The notes under the pieces are model-generated. The model was not told the origin of the DNA. It made no database searches and worked only from the letters and a program-made list of their open reading frames with translations. Of a stretch of DNA of 7,436 nucleotides, positions 6,792 to 7,436 are shown one piece after another. Each line of letters begins with the position of its first letter. Positions within the stretch are counted from its first letter, which is position 1. The stretch comes from an uncultured Hymenobacter sp. (GTDB lineage Bacteria; Bacteroidota; Bacteroidia; Cytophagales; Hymenobacteraceae), in contig CALMOO010000316.1 in assembly GCA_937871705.1 (NCBI GenBank), positions 1 to 7,436 on the forward strand, read 5' to 3'. Made by a program: the position numbers and the translations under genes.

Positions 6792-7436
6792 ATGGAAAAA
6801 TTAACCGGGAAAATCGCCCTCGTAACGGGCGCAGGCAAAGGCATTGGCCGGGCCGTGGCTGTGGCATTGGCCCACGAAGGCGTGCACGTGGGCCTGCTAG
6901 CTCGCACCGCCAGCCAGCTCGAAGCGGCGGCTACTGAACTGCAGGCGCTGGGCGTAAAAACCTCCGTAGCTGCGGCCGACGTAGCCGACGAAGCGGCCGT
7001 GAATGCCGCCGTGGCCCACATTCAAGGTGAATTGGGCCCGATTGATATTCTCATCAACAACGCCGGCATTGGCACATTCGGCAAGTTTCTGGACGTGGCG
7101 CCCGCCGAGTGGGAGCACATTATTCGCGTCAACCTGATGGGCGTGTACTACACCACGCGCGCCGTGCTGCCCGATATGATAGCGAAACAGGCCGGCGACA
7201 TCATCAACATTTCTTCGACGGCGGGGCAACGCGGGGCGGCGGGCACCAGCGCCTACAGCGCCTCCAAGTTTGCGGTGATGGGGCTGAGCGAGTCGCTGAT
7301 GCAGGAGGTGCGCAAGCACAATATTCGCGTGTCGGCGCTCACGCCCAGCACAGTGGCCACGGAGCTAGCCATTGGCAACAACCTCACCGACGGCAACCCC
7401 GAAAAGGTGATGCAGCCCGAAGACCTGGCCGAGTTC
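6792..7436 (+). CDS. Short-chain dehydrogenase/reductase, 3-ketoacyl-ACP reductase-like (3' end outside window)
   Basis: This is a classical SDR oxidoreductase using NAD(P)(H); 215 codons are present and the frame is still open at the window edge. The cofactor motif TGAGKGIG is at residues 12-19, the adenine-site aspartate D63 follows, and NNAG is at 89-92. The catalytic tetrad is N114, S142, Y155 and K159 (YSASK), with the usual spacing. The ISSTAGQRGAAGTSAYSASK region (140-159) and the following LMQEVRKHNIRVSALTPSTV strongly recall Bacillus YoxD as I remember it, a protein of about 238 residues, so perhaps 20-25 residues are missing. The ATG at 6792 gives the standard distance to the glycine motif. 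It is annotated in such genomes as a FabG-like reductase, but it is probably not the fatty-acid synthesis enzyme itself, and its substrate is unknown. It is transcribed away from ureD and has no visible partner in the window. Confidence 0.95.
   Translation, partial: MEKLTGKIALVTGAGKGIGRAVAVALAHEGVHVGLLARTASQLEAAATELQALGVKTSVAAADVADEAAVNAAVAHIQGELGPIDILINNAGIGTFGKFLDVAPAEWEHIIRVNLMGVYYTTRAVLPDMIAKQAGDIINISSTAGQRGAAGTSAYSASKFAVMGLSESLMQEVRKHNIRVSALTPSTVATELAIGNNLTDGNPEKVMQPEDLAEF

Overview
The window looks like chromosomal DNA from a GC-rich member of the Bacteroidota, most likely a Hymenobacter-type Cytophagales. This rests on about 60% GC in the housekeeping genes, start codons without Shine-Dalgarno sequences but with A/T-rich leaders, and the style of the proteins. 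It is an inference from sequence character, not a database match.

Region 1 (1-2740, plus strand) is a glutamate synthase operon. It holds the C-terminal end of gltB (cut by the window's left edge), a small unrecognised 114-residue gene, and complete gltD. The small gene is about 39% GC and sits between the two subunit genes, 14 bases after gltB and overlapping gltD by one base. Together GltB and GltD make glutamate from glutamine and 2-oxoglutarate using NAD(P)H. A strong hairpin terminator closes the operon and is symmetric enough to serve the converging unit as well.

Region 2 (2741-4839, minus strand) is a two-gene unit: an AraC-type regulator followed 32 bases later by a flavin-dependent monooxygenase that resembles TetX over its whole length. 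Several residues that bind tetracycline in TetX are replaced, so the substrate is probably something else. The regulator has lower GC (about 51%) than most of the window.

Region 3 (4840-6619, minus strand) carries ureD, a urease maturation chaperone gene, and then a secreted or envelope PAP2-type phosphatase with an altered first motif. No urease structural gene or other urease accessory gene is visible, so ureD is isolated here.

Region 4 (6620-7436) is a 172-base divergent intergenic stretch with an inverted repeat, followed on the plus strand by the first 215 codons of a short-chain dehydrogenase/reductase cut by the right edge.

I see no tRNA, rRNA, CRISPR array, insertion sequence or phage gene. 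The best candidates for something new are the low-GC gene inside the glutamate synthase operon and the AraC/TetX-like pair. I do not see a multi-gene defence or mobile system.
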